This document shows, piece by piece, positions 50,083-58,449 of a stretch of DNA of 64,000 nucleotides. The notes beneath the pieces were generated by a model. That model did not search any database. It saw only the letters and a program-made list of their open reading frames with translations, and was not told where the DNA came from. Source of the stretch: Glutamicibacter sp002979865 (GTDB lineage: Bacteria > Actinomycetota > Actinomycetes > Actinomycetales > Micrococcaceae); the NCBI RefSeq assembly GCF_050030965.1, contig NZ_CP188297.1, positions 2,604,001 through 2,668,000 of the forward strand, given 5' to 3'. How positions within the stretch are numbered: position 1 is the stretch's first letter; each line of letters starts with the position of its first letter. A program made the position numbers and the translations under genes.

Positions 50083-51320
50083 GCCCGGGCCGGCATAGCC
50101 ACAACGCCAACCCATCAACGGGCGGGCCTGTGCTGGATGCCAAAATCCTTGAATCCGTGCGTGAACGCGCATTGCTCACCGGCGGGCAGCTTGATGCGAT
50201 TGCCTTGGCAGGAGCCGTTCACGACTCCGGCGCGGCTCTGGGTTCCCAAGGTGCCGCACAATCGCTGGAATCGCTGCAGAACGAAGTGGCAGGATTATCA
50301 ATCCTCGAGCCTTTCGCACAGCGGCCCGAGGTGACCGATGTCCTGGTCGACGGGCAAGGGATGGTCTGGACGGATTCTCCGGCCGGCCTGCAGCCCACCG
50401 AATTCCGGTTTTCTTCCCCAGAGCAGGTTCGGACCCTGGCCGTCCATCTTGCAACCCTTGCGGGCCGACGGCTCGATTCAGCTAGCCCGTTCATGGACAT
50501 GAGCTTGAAGAATTACCGCGTCCACGCTGTACTGCCTCCAATTGCCACAGCCGGACCGCTGATCTCGATTCGCGTCAAGCGCAGTGCCCAGCTCGAACTG
50601 GGCACCGTCCTGGAAGGATCGAACGGGTTCTGGCTACCGCTGCTTCAAGCCATCGTGGAACGCCAGATGAACTTCCTGATTACCGGAGGAACAGGCAGCG
50701 GCAAAACTACCCTCCTGCAAGCCATGCTTGCCGAAGCCAATCCGCGGCACCGTCTGGTCATCGTGGAAGACTCGCAAGAACTGCATGTACCGCACCCGCA
50801 TGTTGTGTCCTTGCAAACCCGGTCGGCCAACGTCGAATCTGCCGGCCAGGTGCAGCTGAAGGATTTGGTTGTCCAAGCCCTGCGCATGCGCCCTGACCGT
50901 CTGGTCGTTGGCGAATGCCGTGGGGAGGAAATACGCGATTTTCTGGCAGCCATGAACACGGGGCATCAGGGAGCCGCAGGCACCATGCACGCCAACAACC
51001 CGCAGTCAGTTCCGGCCCGCTTGGCGGCGCTGGGTGCGCTCGCCGGATGGAGCGTGCAGGCGACTTCGTTGCAGGCCTCCAGCGCCTTGGATCTTGTCAT
51101 TCACATGAACAGGGGGAGCCAAGGTCAGCGCGGACCGGTGGCCCTTGGATGCCTGGACACCGGTAGCGATGGCCAGATGCACATGCGGCGCCTGATAGAC
51201 CTGGACGCCGCCGAACCGCTGGCCGACTACGGGCACAACTTCCTGGCGAACAGATTTGGCCCATCGCTCACGTGCACCATTGCCAAGGCGCTAGGCGATG
51301 AGCACGCCAAGGAGCGTTGA
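50079..51320 (+). CDS. tadA: Flp pilus assembly ATPase TadA (CpaF-like)
   Basis: This 413 aa secretion ATPase of the type II/IV family powers pilus assembly. Walker A is GGTGSGKT at 203-210. EDSQELHVPHPHVVSLQTR is the Asp box region and MRPDRLVVGECRGEE the Walker B/His region. The N-terminal domain (about 30-190) contains LEPFAQRPEVTDVLVDG, typical of CpaF. ATG 50079 overlaps the ssd stop. The next gene follows after three bases, giving a tight operon. Confidence 0.95.
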   Translation: MSPGRHSHNANPSTGGPVLDAKILESVRERALLTGGQLDAIALAGAVHDSGAALGSQGAAQSLESLQNEVAGLSILEPFAQRPEVTDVLVDGQGMVWTDSPAGLQPTEFRFSSPEQVRTLAVHLATLAGRRLDSASPFMDMSLKNYRVHAVLPPIATAGPLISIRVKRSAQLELGTVLEGSNGFWLPLLQAIVERQMNFLITGGTGSGKTTLLQAMLAEANPRHRLVIVEDSQELHVPHPHVVSLQTRSANVESAGQVQLKDLVVQALRMRPDRLVVGECRGEEIRDFLAAMNTGHQGAAGTMHANNPQSVPARLAALGALAGWSVQATSLQASSALDLVIHMNRGSQGQRGPVALGCLDTGSDGQMHMRRLIDLDAAEPLADYGHNFLANRFGPSLTCTIAKALGDEHAKER

Positions 51321-51323
51321 CCA

Positions 51324-52004
51324 ATGCTGATCCTCATCTTTGGCGCACTGGCCTTGTGGCTGTGGATCCCCGCGCACCCGGCAAGCAAAATCAAAGCGGG
51401 TTCCCTGCGCAGGCTCCGGGATCGCGGGGCGGAACGCCACACGGACGATGACCAGGTACTGAGCACCGATGCCCGCATCATTCGTGAACTCTCGGCGCTG
51501 CTCCGAAGCGGATTGGATTTCCATCCCGCAGTTGATGCGTTGCTGGAGGCCGAGGACGACAGCGGGAACATCATCCGAGCGCTCAAAGACCTCCAAGCAA
51601 CGCATCGGCTAAGCAACAGCGCTCCCGGACCCGGTCTTCCGGCGGAGCAGGGACAAGGTCCAGCGGTGCGACGACTGCACTGGTGCCTGGAACTCTCCGA
51701 ACGCAGCGGCGCAAGCCTTGCCGATGTGCTGGAACGGCTAGCCGAAGACCTCGAATGCGCCCTAGTAGCCCAGCAAGCATTCGAGGCGGCTATGGCTGGC
51801 CCGAAAGCAACGACTAAGTTGCTGACATGGCTTCCACTAGTCGGGTTTGGATTCGGTCTGCTTGTGGGCATTGATGTTCTGGGCACAATAGGCCGATCAT
51901 GGGCGGCGCAACTCAGCGTGCTCATTGGAGCATTGCTGTGGATCGCCAACCGGATCTGGTGCCGGCGGCTCATGCAGGCAACCACTAGCCAGGCACTGTC
52001 ATGA
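51324..52004 (+). CDS. tadB: tad pilus inner-membrane protein TadB-like
   Basis: This 226 aa protein of the GspF/TadB-TadC type has an N-terminal TM helix and a cytoplasmic helical domain with RELSALLRSGLDFHPAVDAL and LELSERSGASLADVLERLAED, the duplicated T2SSF motif. Two C-terminal helices follow. It is short relative to proteobacterial TadB, as in other actinobacterial tad clusters. Its stop overlaps tadC (ATGA at 52001-52004). Confidence 0.85.
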   Translation: MLILIFGALALWLWIPAHPASKIKAGSLRRLRDRGAERHTDDDQVLSTDARIIRELSALLRSGLDFHPAVDALLEAEDDSGNIIRALKDLQATHRLSNSAPGPGLPAEQGQGPAVRRLHWCLELSERSGASLADVLERLAEDLECALVAQQAFEAAMAGPKATTKLLTWLPLVGFGFGLLVGIDVLGTIGRSWAAQLSVLIGALLWIANRIWCRRLMQATTSQALS

Positions 52005-52537
52005 TCGTTCTGATTCTGCTTCTAGGGGCGCTTTCCATCGCTTTGGCATTAGGACGGCCCAACTCGAAAAGTCGAGAAGGCAAGGCGCCGCAGTGCCTTG
52101 GGAAAAGACGGCAGGAAGATGAAAAACCTGTCGAGCTGATCCTGGATCTGAGCGCCAGCCTGTTGGACTCGGGGATGCCCATCACCGAGATCCTCGATCT
52201 GCTCGGTCACAGCATTGAACAGTGCGCGGTGCTGCGCAGCGTAGCGCGCTGCTTGGAAATGAACATGGCGTGGGACAAAGCCTGGGAAGCCGTTCCGCCC
52301 TGGCTCGACCCGCTGCGGAAAGCACTGCACTTTGCCCACATGACCGGAGCGCCGGCAGCCAATCTGCTACGAAATACCGCGATTCTGCAACGCCGTGAAC
52401 ATGCACAGAAAGTCGCGCGCCTCGGAGCACAATTCGGTACCAGGCTCGTACTGCCTCTAGGGGCCTGCGCACTGCCGGCTTTCATCGCCCTGGGCGTGGT
52501 TCCACTGATCATCGCGCTATTCCCCAGCTACCAGTAA
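52001..52537 (+). CDS. tadC: tad pilus inner-membrane protein TadC-like
   Basis: This 178 aa T2SSF-domain protein has an N-terminal helix, LDLSASLLDSGMPITEILDLLG and LRKALHFAHMTGAPAANLL as the conserved pieces, and a C-terminal hydrophobic stretch. With TadB it should form the platform that TadA acts on. Translation is coupled to tadB. A structured gap of about 126 bases separates it from flp. Confidence 0.85.
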   Translation: MIVLILLLGALSIALALGRPNSKSREGKAPQCLGKRRQEDEKPVELILDLSASLLDSGMPITEILDLLGHSIEQCAVLRSVARCLEMNMAWDKAWEAVPPWLDPLRKALHFAHMTGAPAANLLRNTAILQRREHAQKVARLGAQFGTRLVLPLGACALPAFIALGVVPLIIALFPSYQ

Positions 52538-52640
52538 TCCCCGGCCGAAGGTTATGCCCAGCTCGTAGGAAACCCATGTTGCTGCCCGCGGCGCTCGCCG
52601 ATGGTAGAAGCACAACATCCACGGTATCGACGCCGGGGAT
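52537..52640 (+). other. structured leader between tadC and flp
   Basis: ATCCCCGGC (52537-52545) pairs with GCCGGGGAT (52632-52640) to close a region containing ATGTTG/CAACAT (52576-52581 with 52613-52618). The structure starts at the tadC stop and ends 24 bases before flp, so it could separate or protect the pilin message. Confidence 0.5.
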
Positions 52641-52663
52641 GACAGTCTAGAAAGGACAACACA

Positions 52664-52846
52664 ATGAACCGACGGTTCCGGGAAATCAGGGATCTGCTGC
52701 GAGAAGAGCAGGGATCCACCACCGCCGAATTTGCTATGGTCACGCTGGCTGCCGTGGCTTTTGCCGGCTTGCTGATCAGCATCCTGTCCAGCGGCGACGT
52801 ACGTGGCATGCTGATGGGCCTGATTACTAAAGCGCTGTCGCTGTAG
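52664..52846 (+). CDS. flp: Flp-type pilin / DUF4244 protein
   Basis: This is a 60 aa prepilin-like protein. A basic leader (MNRRFREIRDLLREEQG) is followed by STTAEFAMV, the prepilin-peptidase-like site with the conserved Glu at +5 position, and a single hydrophobic helix. The actinobacterial DUF4244 version is the likely main pilin or a related secreted peptide. The ribosome-binding site AAAGGA is strong. No prepilin peptidase gene (cpaA/tadV) is present in this cluster, so it must be elsewhere. Confidence 0.9.
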   Translation: MNRRFREIRDLLREEQGSTTAEFAMVTLAAVAFAGLLISILSSGDVRGMLMGLITKALSL

Positions 52847-52849
52847 GCC

Positions 52850-53185
52850 ATGAGCTTCAGCGACGAATCGGGTAGCAGTACCGCCGAATTTGCGGTGCTG
52901 CTACCCGCGGTTGCCATGATGCTGTCCTTGGGTTTGTGCTTGGGTGTCGTCGGGATCCAGCAGATCCAAGTTCAGCAGGCAGCCGGTGCCATGGCCAGGG
53001 AATTGGCCCGCGGCGAGGACGATGCAACCGCTCGCGCCAGCGGCGTGAGGCTGGCAGGAAGCCAAGCCCGTTTCTCGCTCTCAACAGCCAACGGCTACTG
53101 GCAGGTTCACGTCAGCAAATCGGTGAGCCTTCCAATCGTTGGCAGCCTTCAAATCCATGGACAAGCCAGTGTGGCCGTCGAATGA
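52850..53185 (+). CDS. tadE: TadE family pseudopilin-like protein
   Basis: This is a 111 aa protein with a short N-terminus ending in GSSTAEFAVLLP, a typical TadE cleavage and membrane segment, then an extracytoplasmic region (about 45-111). It is a likely minor pilin, equivalent to Rv3655c. The start lies three bases after the flp stop. The stop overlaps the next gene by four bases. Confidence 0.88.
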   Translation: MSFSDESGSSTAEFAVLLPAVAMMLSLGLCLGVVGIQQIQVQQAAGAMARELARGEDDATARASGVRLAGSQARFSLSTANGYWQVHVSKSVSLPIVGSLQIHGQASVAVE

Positions 53186-53577
53186 AAAAGCGGCGGAGCC
53201 TTCGAAGCGAACAGGGTAGCGGAACGGTCATGGCAACAGCGCTCGTGGTTGTTGCACTGCTAATTGCCGGTGCCGTTTTAGCATGGGTTGCAGCAACCCG
53301 AGCCGCGATGCAGGCTGCCAGCGCCGCCGATCTGTCGGCGCTGGCTGCTGCGGATACGGCCCGCGGGTTGCGCCCCGGGGACCCCTGCACAGTTGCGGCG
53401 TTGTTGGCCGAATCCAACGGTGCACTGCTGGCAGCATGCACGGTGGAACCCGACGGCCAGTCGGTGCGCGTTACGACTAACGTTCCTGTCGGATTCCGTG
53501 CCCTGGGCATAGAACTGTATCTGGCCGAAGCCCAGGCACGGGCGGGAGCACCGCCACTGGATGCACCGGGGCGGTGA
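53182..53577 (+). CDS. TadE-like pilus protein (Rv3654c-type)
   Basis: This 131 aa protein has a basic N-terminus (MKKRRSLRSEQGSGT), a hydrophobic helix (about 18-42) and an extracytoplasmic part with a Cys pair in GDPCTVAALLAESNG and LLAACTVEP. The family is annotated in actinobacteria as a helicase/secretion-neighborhood TadE-like protein because it sits next to the DEAH helicase, as it does here. ATG 53182 overlaps the tadE stop. It is the last gene of the tad operon. Confidence 0.85.
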   Translation: MKKRRSLRSEQGSGTVMATALVVVALLIAGAVLAWVAATRAAMQAASAADLSALAAADTARGLRPGDPCTVAALLAESNGALLAACTVEPDGQSVRVTTNVPVGFRALGIELYLAEAQARAGAPPLDAPGR

Positions 53578-53592
53578 GCATGGCGGAAGCGG

Positions 53593-55923
53593 TTAGCGGT
53601 GGTGCGCTGGCTCCACGTCGTCAAGCACGGCCGTCAACAGCAAGATCGCTCCAGCCTTGTCCAATGGATTATTGCGGTTACCGCACTTGGGGGACTGCAC
53701 GCAGCTTGGGCAGCCGTGCTGGCATTCGCAGGCCTCGATGGCATCCCGGGTGGCCCGGATCCAATCGGTGAAGCGCTCGAAACCACGCTCGGCGAATCCA
53801 GCACCGCCAGGCTGCGCGTCATAGACGAAAATTGTCGGATGGCCGGTATCCATGTGTAGCGCAGTGGATACTCCGCCGATATCCCAACGGTCGCTGGTAG
53901 CAACCAGCGGCAGCAACCCGATCATGGCATGCTCGGCAGCATGCAAGGCTCCGGGGAACTGATCTACCTCCAAACCAGCTCGAAGCAATCGCTGCTCGGT
54001 CAGGGTGAACCAAATGGACTTGGTATTCAGATCCCGGGCTTCAAGCTCCAACGGTTCTTCGGACAGCACTTCATTAGAAGCCACCGACTTCCGCTGGAAA
54101 GACACGACCTGGGTGGTCACAGTGACTTCACCGAAATGAATCGTCAGTTCTCGGTGGTTACGGCTGCGTTCCTCGGAATCAATGGCAACCGTGGTGAGAT
54201 CACGCGCCGTGGTGTAGTAATCAGGATTCACCCGAGTCACGATCACCACGTGGTTCTGCTCATCAAGTTCTTCCACATGGTAGCTGGCACCCTGATGGAC
54301 GTAGATGGCCCCGGGATGCGCCTGATAATGCGTTTGCGGGGAATCCATCGTGCCTAGCAGAGCGCCGGTTTCCGCATCGATGATGTCCACTGGTCCACCG
54401 CCATCGGCCCGAATGGAGAACATCCCTGCCGCATGTTGCGGATGCGTCCAGAACCATCCAGCCGGGCGCCGGCGCAAGTAGCCGCGTTGCACCAGCGAAT
54501 CCAGAAGCTGTTCGGTCTGCGGACCGAAAATTTCCAACTCCTCCGGGCGCAGGGGAGATTCTTGCGCGGCGGCGCAGAGGTGGCCGCTAAGCACATACTT
54601 ATTCTGCGGATCAAAGACTGTCGCTTCGACACCCAAATCGAAGATGGCTTCGGGATGATGTGCCAGGTAGGTGTCCAACGGATCTTCAGCTGCGACAAAG
54701 ATCGCCAGCGCATCCTGGCCCGAACGTCCGGCACGGCCGATTTGCTGGAAGAACGATGCGCGGGTGCCTGGCCACCCAGCCACCACTACCGCGTCCAGCC
54801 CCGCAATATCGATACCCAGTTCCAGCGCCGAAGTTGAGGTGACACCCAGCAGCTCGCCACTGCGCAATTGCTTTTCCACCTCACGGCGTTCATTAGGCAA
54901 GTAGCCCGAGCGGTACGCTGCAAGCCGGACGGATAGATCCGGTGCAAATTTTTCCAGATGCTTGCGGGTGAGCGTTGCGATTGTTTCAGCACCGCGGCGG
55001 GACTTGATGAAGACAATGGTTCGAATATGATCAGCCATCAGATCGGTGAGGATCGAAGCGCTCTCGGCGATGGCGGTACGCCGTACCGGCGCACCGTTTT
55101 CACCGCGGTGATCACTCATCGGAGGTTCCCACAAGGCCATCACCAGTTCACCGCTGGCGGAGAAATCGTTGGTCACCGCTTGAGCTGGCGCCCCAATGAG
55201 ACGCCCGAAGGATGCTTCGGGGTCTGAGCTCGTCGCGGACGCACCGATGAAGACCGGGCAGCTGCCGTAATAGGCGCAAATGCGACGCAACCGGCGCATC
55301 AGGTTGGCTACGTGTGCGCCAAAGACCCCACGGTAGGAATGGGCCTCGTCGATAATGATGTAGCGAAGGCGCTTGAAGAATCTGGACCAGGCCGGATGGT
55401 TGGGCAGGATGCCGCGGTGCAGCATATCTGGGTTGGTGAAGACGAAGTTGGCGTGCTGGCGTACCCAAGCACGGGTGGCCTGGTCGGTATCGCCATCGTA
55501 GGGAGCGGCTCGGACCCCGGGAACGCCTAGGGACTCCACAGCGGAAAGCTGGTCGGCTGCCAGTGCTTTGGTTGGGCAGATATAAAGCACCGATGCACCG
55601 GCATCAGCATCGTTGAATCCGCTGTCCTTCGCCTGGTACAACTGTTCCAGACTTGGCATCAGGTAGGCCATGGACTTGCCTGAGGCGGTACCGGTGGAAA
55701 CTATGGTGTGGTGGCCCTCGTGGATGAGGTTGGCTGCTTGGGCCTGGTGCAGCCAAGGCTGTTGGATGCCCAGTCCCTGGAATATCCCAACTAGTTCAGC
55801 GCTGAGCCACGCTGGCCATTGGCTGGTGATCTCGTCTTTGGCAGTCCTGGTGCGGCGGTGCACCACAGCATCGGGATCATTGGTCCGGTCATAGGGATCT
55901 AAGAGAGAACGCACTGACTTCAC
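53593..55923 (-). CDS. DEAD/DEAH-box helicase with DUF1998 domain (Rv3649/MrfA-like)
   Basis: This is a 776 aa superfamily 2 helicase. The motor core has TGTASGKSMAY (Walker A), DEAH in IIIDEAHSYRG, GASATS and QIGRAGRSG. The C-terminal DUF1998 region carries CECQHGCPSC plus a fourth Cys near the end (SPKCG), the zinc or Fe-S-like four-Cys site of MrfA, a DNA-repair helicase. GTG 55923 has GGAAGG upstream. It is convergent with the tad cluster with a 15-base gap, the same arrangement as in Mycobacterium. Confidence 0.9.
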   Translation of the reverse strand: MKSVRSLLDPYDRTNDPDAVVHRRTRTAKDEITSQWPAWLSAELVGIFQGLGIQQPWLHQAQAANLIHEGHHTIVSTGTASGKSMAYLMPSLEQLYQAKDSGFNDADAGASVLYICPTKALAADQLSAVESLGVPGVRAAPYDGDTDQATRAWVRQHANFVFTNPDMLHRGILPNHPAWSRFFKRLRYIIIDEAHSYRGVFGAHVANLMRRLRRICAYYGSCPVFIGASATSSDPEASFGRLIGAPAQAVTNDFSASGELVMALWEPPMSDHRGENGAPVRRTAIAESASILTDLMADHIRTIVFIKSRRGAETIATLTRKHLEKFAPDLSVRLAAYRSGYLPNERREVEKQLRSGELLGVTSTSALELGIDIAGLDAVVVAGWPGTRASFFQQIGRAGRSGQDALAIFVAAEDPLDTYLAHHPEAIFDLGVEATVFDPQNKYVLSGHLCAAAQESPLRPEELEIFGPQTEQLLDSLVQRGYLRRRPAGWFWTHPQHAAGMFSIRADGGGPVDIIDAETGALLGTMDSPQTHYQAHPGAIYVHQGASYHVEELDEQNHVVIVTRVNPDYYTTARDLTTVAIDSEERSRNHRELTIHFGEVTVTTQVVSFQRKSVASNEVLSEEPLELEARDLNTKSIWFTLTEQRLLRAGLEVDQFPGALHAAEHAMIGLLPLVATSDRWDIGGVSTALHMDTGHPTIFVYDAQPGGAGFAERGFERFTDWIRATRDAIEACECQHGCPSCVQSPKCGNRNNPLDKAGAILLLTAVLDDVEPAHHR

Positions 55924-55963
55924 GAGGACGCCTTCCGGACCGAGAACTGCTGGAGTTAAAGAC

Positions 55964-56003
55964 TATCGCCGTGCTTGACGCGGAAGCGTCAAGCACGGCG
56001 ATA
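55964..56003 (-). terminator. terminator of the GNAT gene at 56022
   Basis: A perfect 18-bp stem with a 4-base loop (55964-55981 with 55986-56003) is followed in the minus direction by GTCTTTAAC. Confidence 0.92.
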
Positions 56004-56021
56004 AGAGTAATCTTGGAGGCC

Positions 56022-56678
56022 CTAGGCCTTGAACATGACAACCTTGCCCAGCGAAGTCCAGCCCAGCGAAGCGTAAAGCTGCTGGCCATCGACCGAAGCG
56101 ATCAACAGGCCTTCATCAACATCGTGTTCTTGAGCCAGCGAAGCCAGCGCACGCATGATCAGGGTACCTAGGCCCTTGCGGCGGAAATCGGCGCCGGTGA
56201 TGATGCGGTCGAAGATTGCGTATCCGCCAACTGCTGAGACATGGCCGGATGCCGCAACGACTTCCTGGTTGTCCTCGGGATGCAGCGAAACGTAGGCATG
56301 AGTGCCATCGCGTTCAATCTGGAAGACGAACCCGTCTGCAGGCAGTGGGACCTCGACGTCGTGCACGGCTAGTTCGGTGACCATCAGTGCTTCGTCATCG
56401 GCAGTGACCTGCAGGCCTACTTCAGCCGCAATGGCAACCAGATTCTCGGCGGAGTCGTCGAAAGCCGTCAGCCGACGGTTCGGGTGCTTCGTCAGGGTCT
56501 CGGCTACTGCTGCGAGTTCCTCTTTGGAGGGACCATAGATGACGTATTCCCAGTCTTCAGTGGTGTCGTGGCGCAGCGCAGCGTGGACCCGTCCTTCGTT
56601 GCGGGTTTCATAACCACGAGCCCCAGCCCAGCCTGCTACCCAGGTGCCAATCAGTTCATCGCTTGCGTTTGATGCCAT
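56022..56678 (-). CDS. GNAT family acetyltransferase
   Basis: This is a 218 aa protein with an N-terminal region (about 1-90) that folds differently from the C-terminal GNAT domain (about 115-218). The acetyl-CoA loop ADFRRKGLGTLIMRALA and the end region ASVDGQQLYASLGW are clear. The substrate is unknown. It lies between the helicase and a strong terminator and is divergent from trhO. Confidence 0.85.
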   Translation of the reverse strand: MASNASDELIGTWVAGWAGARGYETRNEGRVHAALRHDTTEDWEYVIYGPSKEELAAVAETLTKHPNRRLTAFDDSAENLVAIAAEVGLQVTADDEALMVTELAVHDVEVPLPADGFVFQIERDGTHAYVSLHPEDNQEVVAASGHVSAVGGYAIFDRIITGADFRRKGLGTLIMRALASLAQEHDVDEGLLIASVDGQQLYASLGWTSLGKVVMFKA

Positions 56679-56843
56679 AATTTGACCCTACCTTGTCTTT
56701 CCTAGGAATTAGCTGACATTGAACTAATCGTTGCCTACTTGGAACTATTGCACTGGCCGAGAGCTCGATATTTTCGGGAAAGATCAATGTGACATTGCTC
56801 TTTTCCTCGGCGTTTCGCGGCCAAAAGCTACTAACATTGTAGG

Positions 56844-57743
56844 GTGGCCATTCATCGTATTGTTCTGTATTACGCTTTTACTCCGCTCCCAGACCCGGAG
56901 GCAATCCGCCTTTGGCAGCGCTCGCTGCTGGAGCGCTGGGGCTTGCGCGGACGCATCATCATCTCCAAAGACGGCATCAACGGCACCGTTGGTGGCGAGA
57001 TCTCCGCAGTCAAGGCCTACGTCAAGGCCACGCGAGAACTGCCAGCTTTCAAGAAGATGGATATCAAGTGGTCGGAAGGTTCGGCAGAAGACTTCCCGCG
57101 TATCTCCGTCAAGGTTCGCGACGAGATCGTGACCTTCGGCGCTCCTGGCGAACTGGAAGTTGACGAGAACGGTGTTGTCGGTGGTGGCACCCACTTGCGC
57201 CCCGAAGAACTTCACGAGCTGGTTGACAACAAGAAGAAGACCGGCGAGAAGGTCCATTTCTTCGATGGCCGCAACGCATTCGAAGCGCAGATCGGCAAGT
57301 TCAAGGACGCGATTGTCCCCGAAGTGGACACCACCCGCGATTTCGTTGCCGAGCTGGATTCGGGCAAGTACGACCACCTGAAGGACCAGCCGGTGGTCAC
57401 CTACTGCACCGGCGGCATTCGCTGCGAAGTGCTTTCGGCTTTGATGGTCAAACGCGGATTCCAAGAGGTGTACCAGATGCAGGGCGGCATCGTCCGCTAT
57501 GGCGAGAAGTACGGGGATGAAGGCCTATGGGAAGGCTCTCTCTACGTTTTCGATAAGCGCATGCATACCGAATTCTCCGAAGACGCTGTCACCATCGGTG
57601 AATGCGTGGGCTGCCAAGGTCCAACCAACAAGTTCGAGAACTGTTCGGACCCGGCCTGCCGCAACCTGCGCCTGTTCTGCGAGGACTGCGCAAAGGACGA
57701 AGCACTGCGCCGCTGCCCAGACTGCAGCACCGTAGACGCCTAA
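56844..57743 (+). CDS. trhO: tRNA uridine(34) hydroxylase, rhodanese family
   Basis: This 299 aa protein makes 5-hydroxyuridine at tRNA position 34 using molecular oxygen. An N-terminal ferredoxin-like domain (SKDGINGTVGG) precedes the rhodanese domain with CTGGIRCE, whose first Cys is the catalytic loop. A C-terminal segment has five or more Cys pairs (CVGCQGP, CRNLR, CEDCAKD, CPDC) that look metal-binding. The GTG has no ribosome-binding site; TAACAT ends six bases upstream, so the message may be leaderless. Confidence 0.92.
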   Translation: MAIHRIVLYYAFTPLPDPEAIRLWQRSLLERWGLRGRIIISKDGINGTVGGEISAVKAYVKATRELPAFKKMDIKWSEGSAEDFPRISVKVRDEIVTFGAPGELEVDENGVVGGGTHLRPEELHELVDNKKKTGEKVHFFDGRNAFEAQIGKFKDAIVPEVDTTRDFVAELDSGKYDHLKDQPVVTYCTGGIRCEVLSALMVKRGFQEVYQMQGGIVRYGEKYGDEGLWEGSLYVFDKRMHTEFSEDAVTIGECVGCQGPTNKFENCSDPACRNLRLFCEDCAKDEALRRCPDCSTVDA

Positions 57744-57760
57744 CTTCAGCTTTCACCAAC

Positions 57761-57797
57761 CGCGGCCTGGACTTTCCATAAGTCCAGGCCGCGTTTT
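57761..57797. terminator. bidirectional terminator after trhO
   Basis: A perfect 14-bp stem (CGCGGCCTGGACTT with AAGTCCAGGCCGCG) is followed by TTTT. The convergent GNAT gene ends one base later. Confidence 0.93.
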
Positions 57798-58376
57798 CTA
57801 TGCGGTCACCTTCGGCCACATTCCGCGCGACGCATCCTTGACGTCGACCTGTTCCACCTCGGTCCGGTAGATTCTCAGCCCTCGCGCCTGGTAGTTCGGT
57901 AGCGCCGCCGGTCCGTCCAGTGAGCAGGTATGCAGCCATACCCGGCTGACCTCAGGCAGCTGCGGCCATCGTGAACCCAGGGCCCAGGCCTGTTGCAGTG
58001 CTTCGCTGAGCAGCACCCCGCCAAGGCCGCGGCCGGTAGCTTCGGGAAATAAGCCGAAGTAGAAGATCTCGACCTCGCTGCCGGCGTCCGCGACTTCCGT
58101 GACGAGCTCCACGTACCCCTGGGGAGCACCGTGCTGGTAGAGCACCCAGGTTTCTGAGCCCGGGCGTCGGAGCACTTCGTCCCACTGGTCTCGGGTCGAA
58201 CCCAGGCGGTCAGACCAGTTCAATTCGCTGCCCACGCTCTGATACAGAAACCGCGAAAATTCCGGGGTGATCTCCTTGGCCAGCTCGATCCGGGCGTCCT
58301 CGGGCAAGGACTTGGCCGAGCGAATGACATCAGCGGAGTCGAGTTGCTGGAGATAGGTCACCGTTACTTGGGTCAT
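57798..58376 (-). CDS. GNAT family acetyltransferase
   Basis: This 192 aa GNAT-fold protein has an N-terminal helical part and the acetyl-CoA loop GLFPEATGRGLGGVLLSEA, then VSRVWLHTCSLDGPAALPNYQARGL as the substrate-side region. The ATG at 58376 follows a TATGAT -10-like element by six bases, with no ribosome-binding site, so it may be leaderless. A GTG two codons earlier is an alternative. The substrate is unknown. Confidence 0.85.
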   Translation of the reverse strand: MTQVTVTYLQQLDSADVIRSAKSLPEDARIELAKEITPEFSRFLYQSVGSELNWSDRLGSTRDQWDEVLRRPGSETWVLYQHGAPQGYVELVTEVADAGSEVEIFYFGLFPEATGRGLGGVLLSEALQQAWALGSRWPQLPEVSRVWLHTCSLDGPAALPNYQARGLRIYRTEVEQVDVKDASRGMWPKVTA

Positions 58377-58449
58377 GCCCACATCATAGGTCGCCGTAGT
58401 TTGCCTGGCCTAGCTATCACCCGTTGAGTTACTCGGTAGACTTGGAGGT

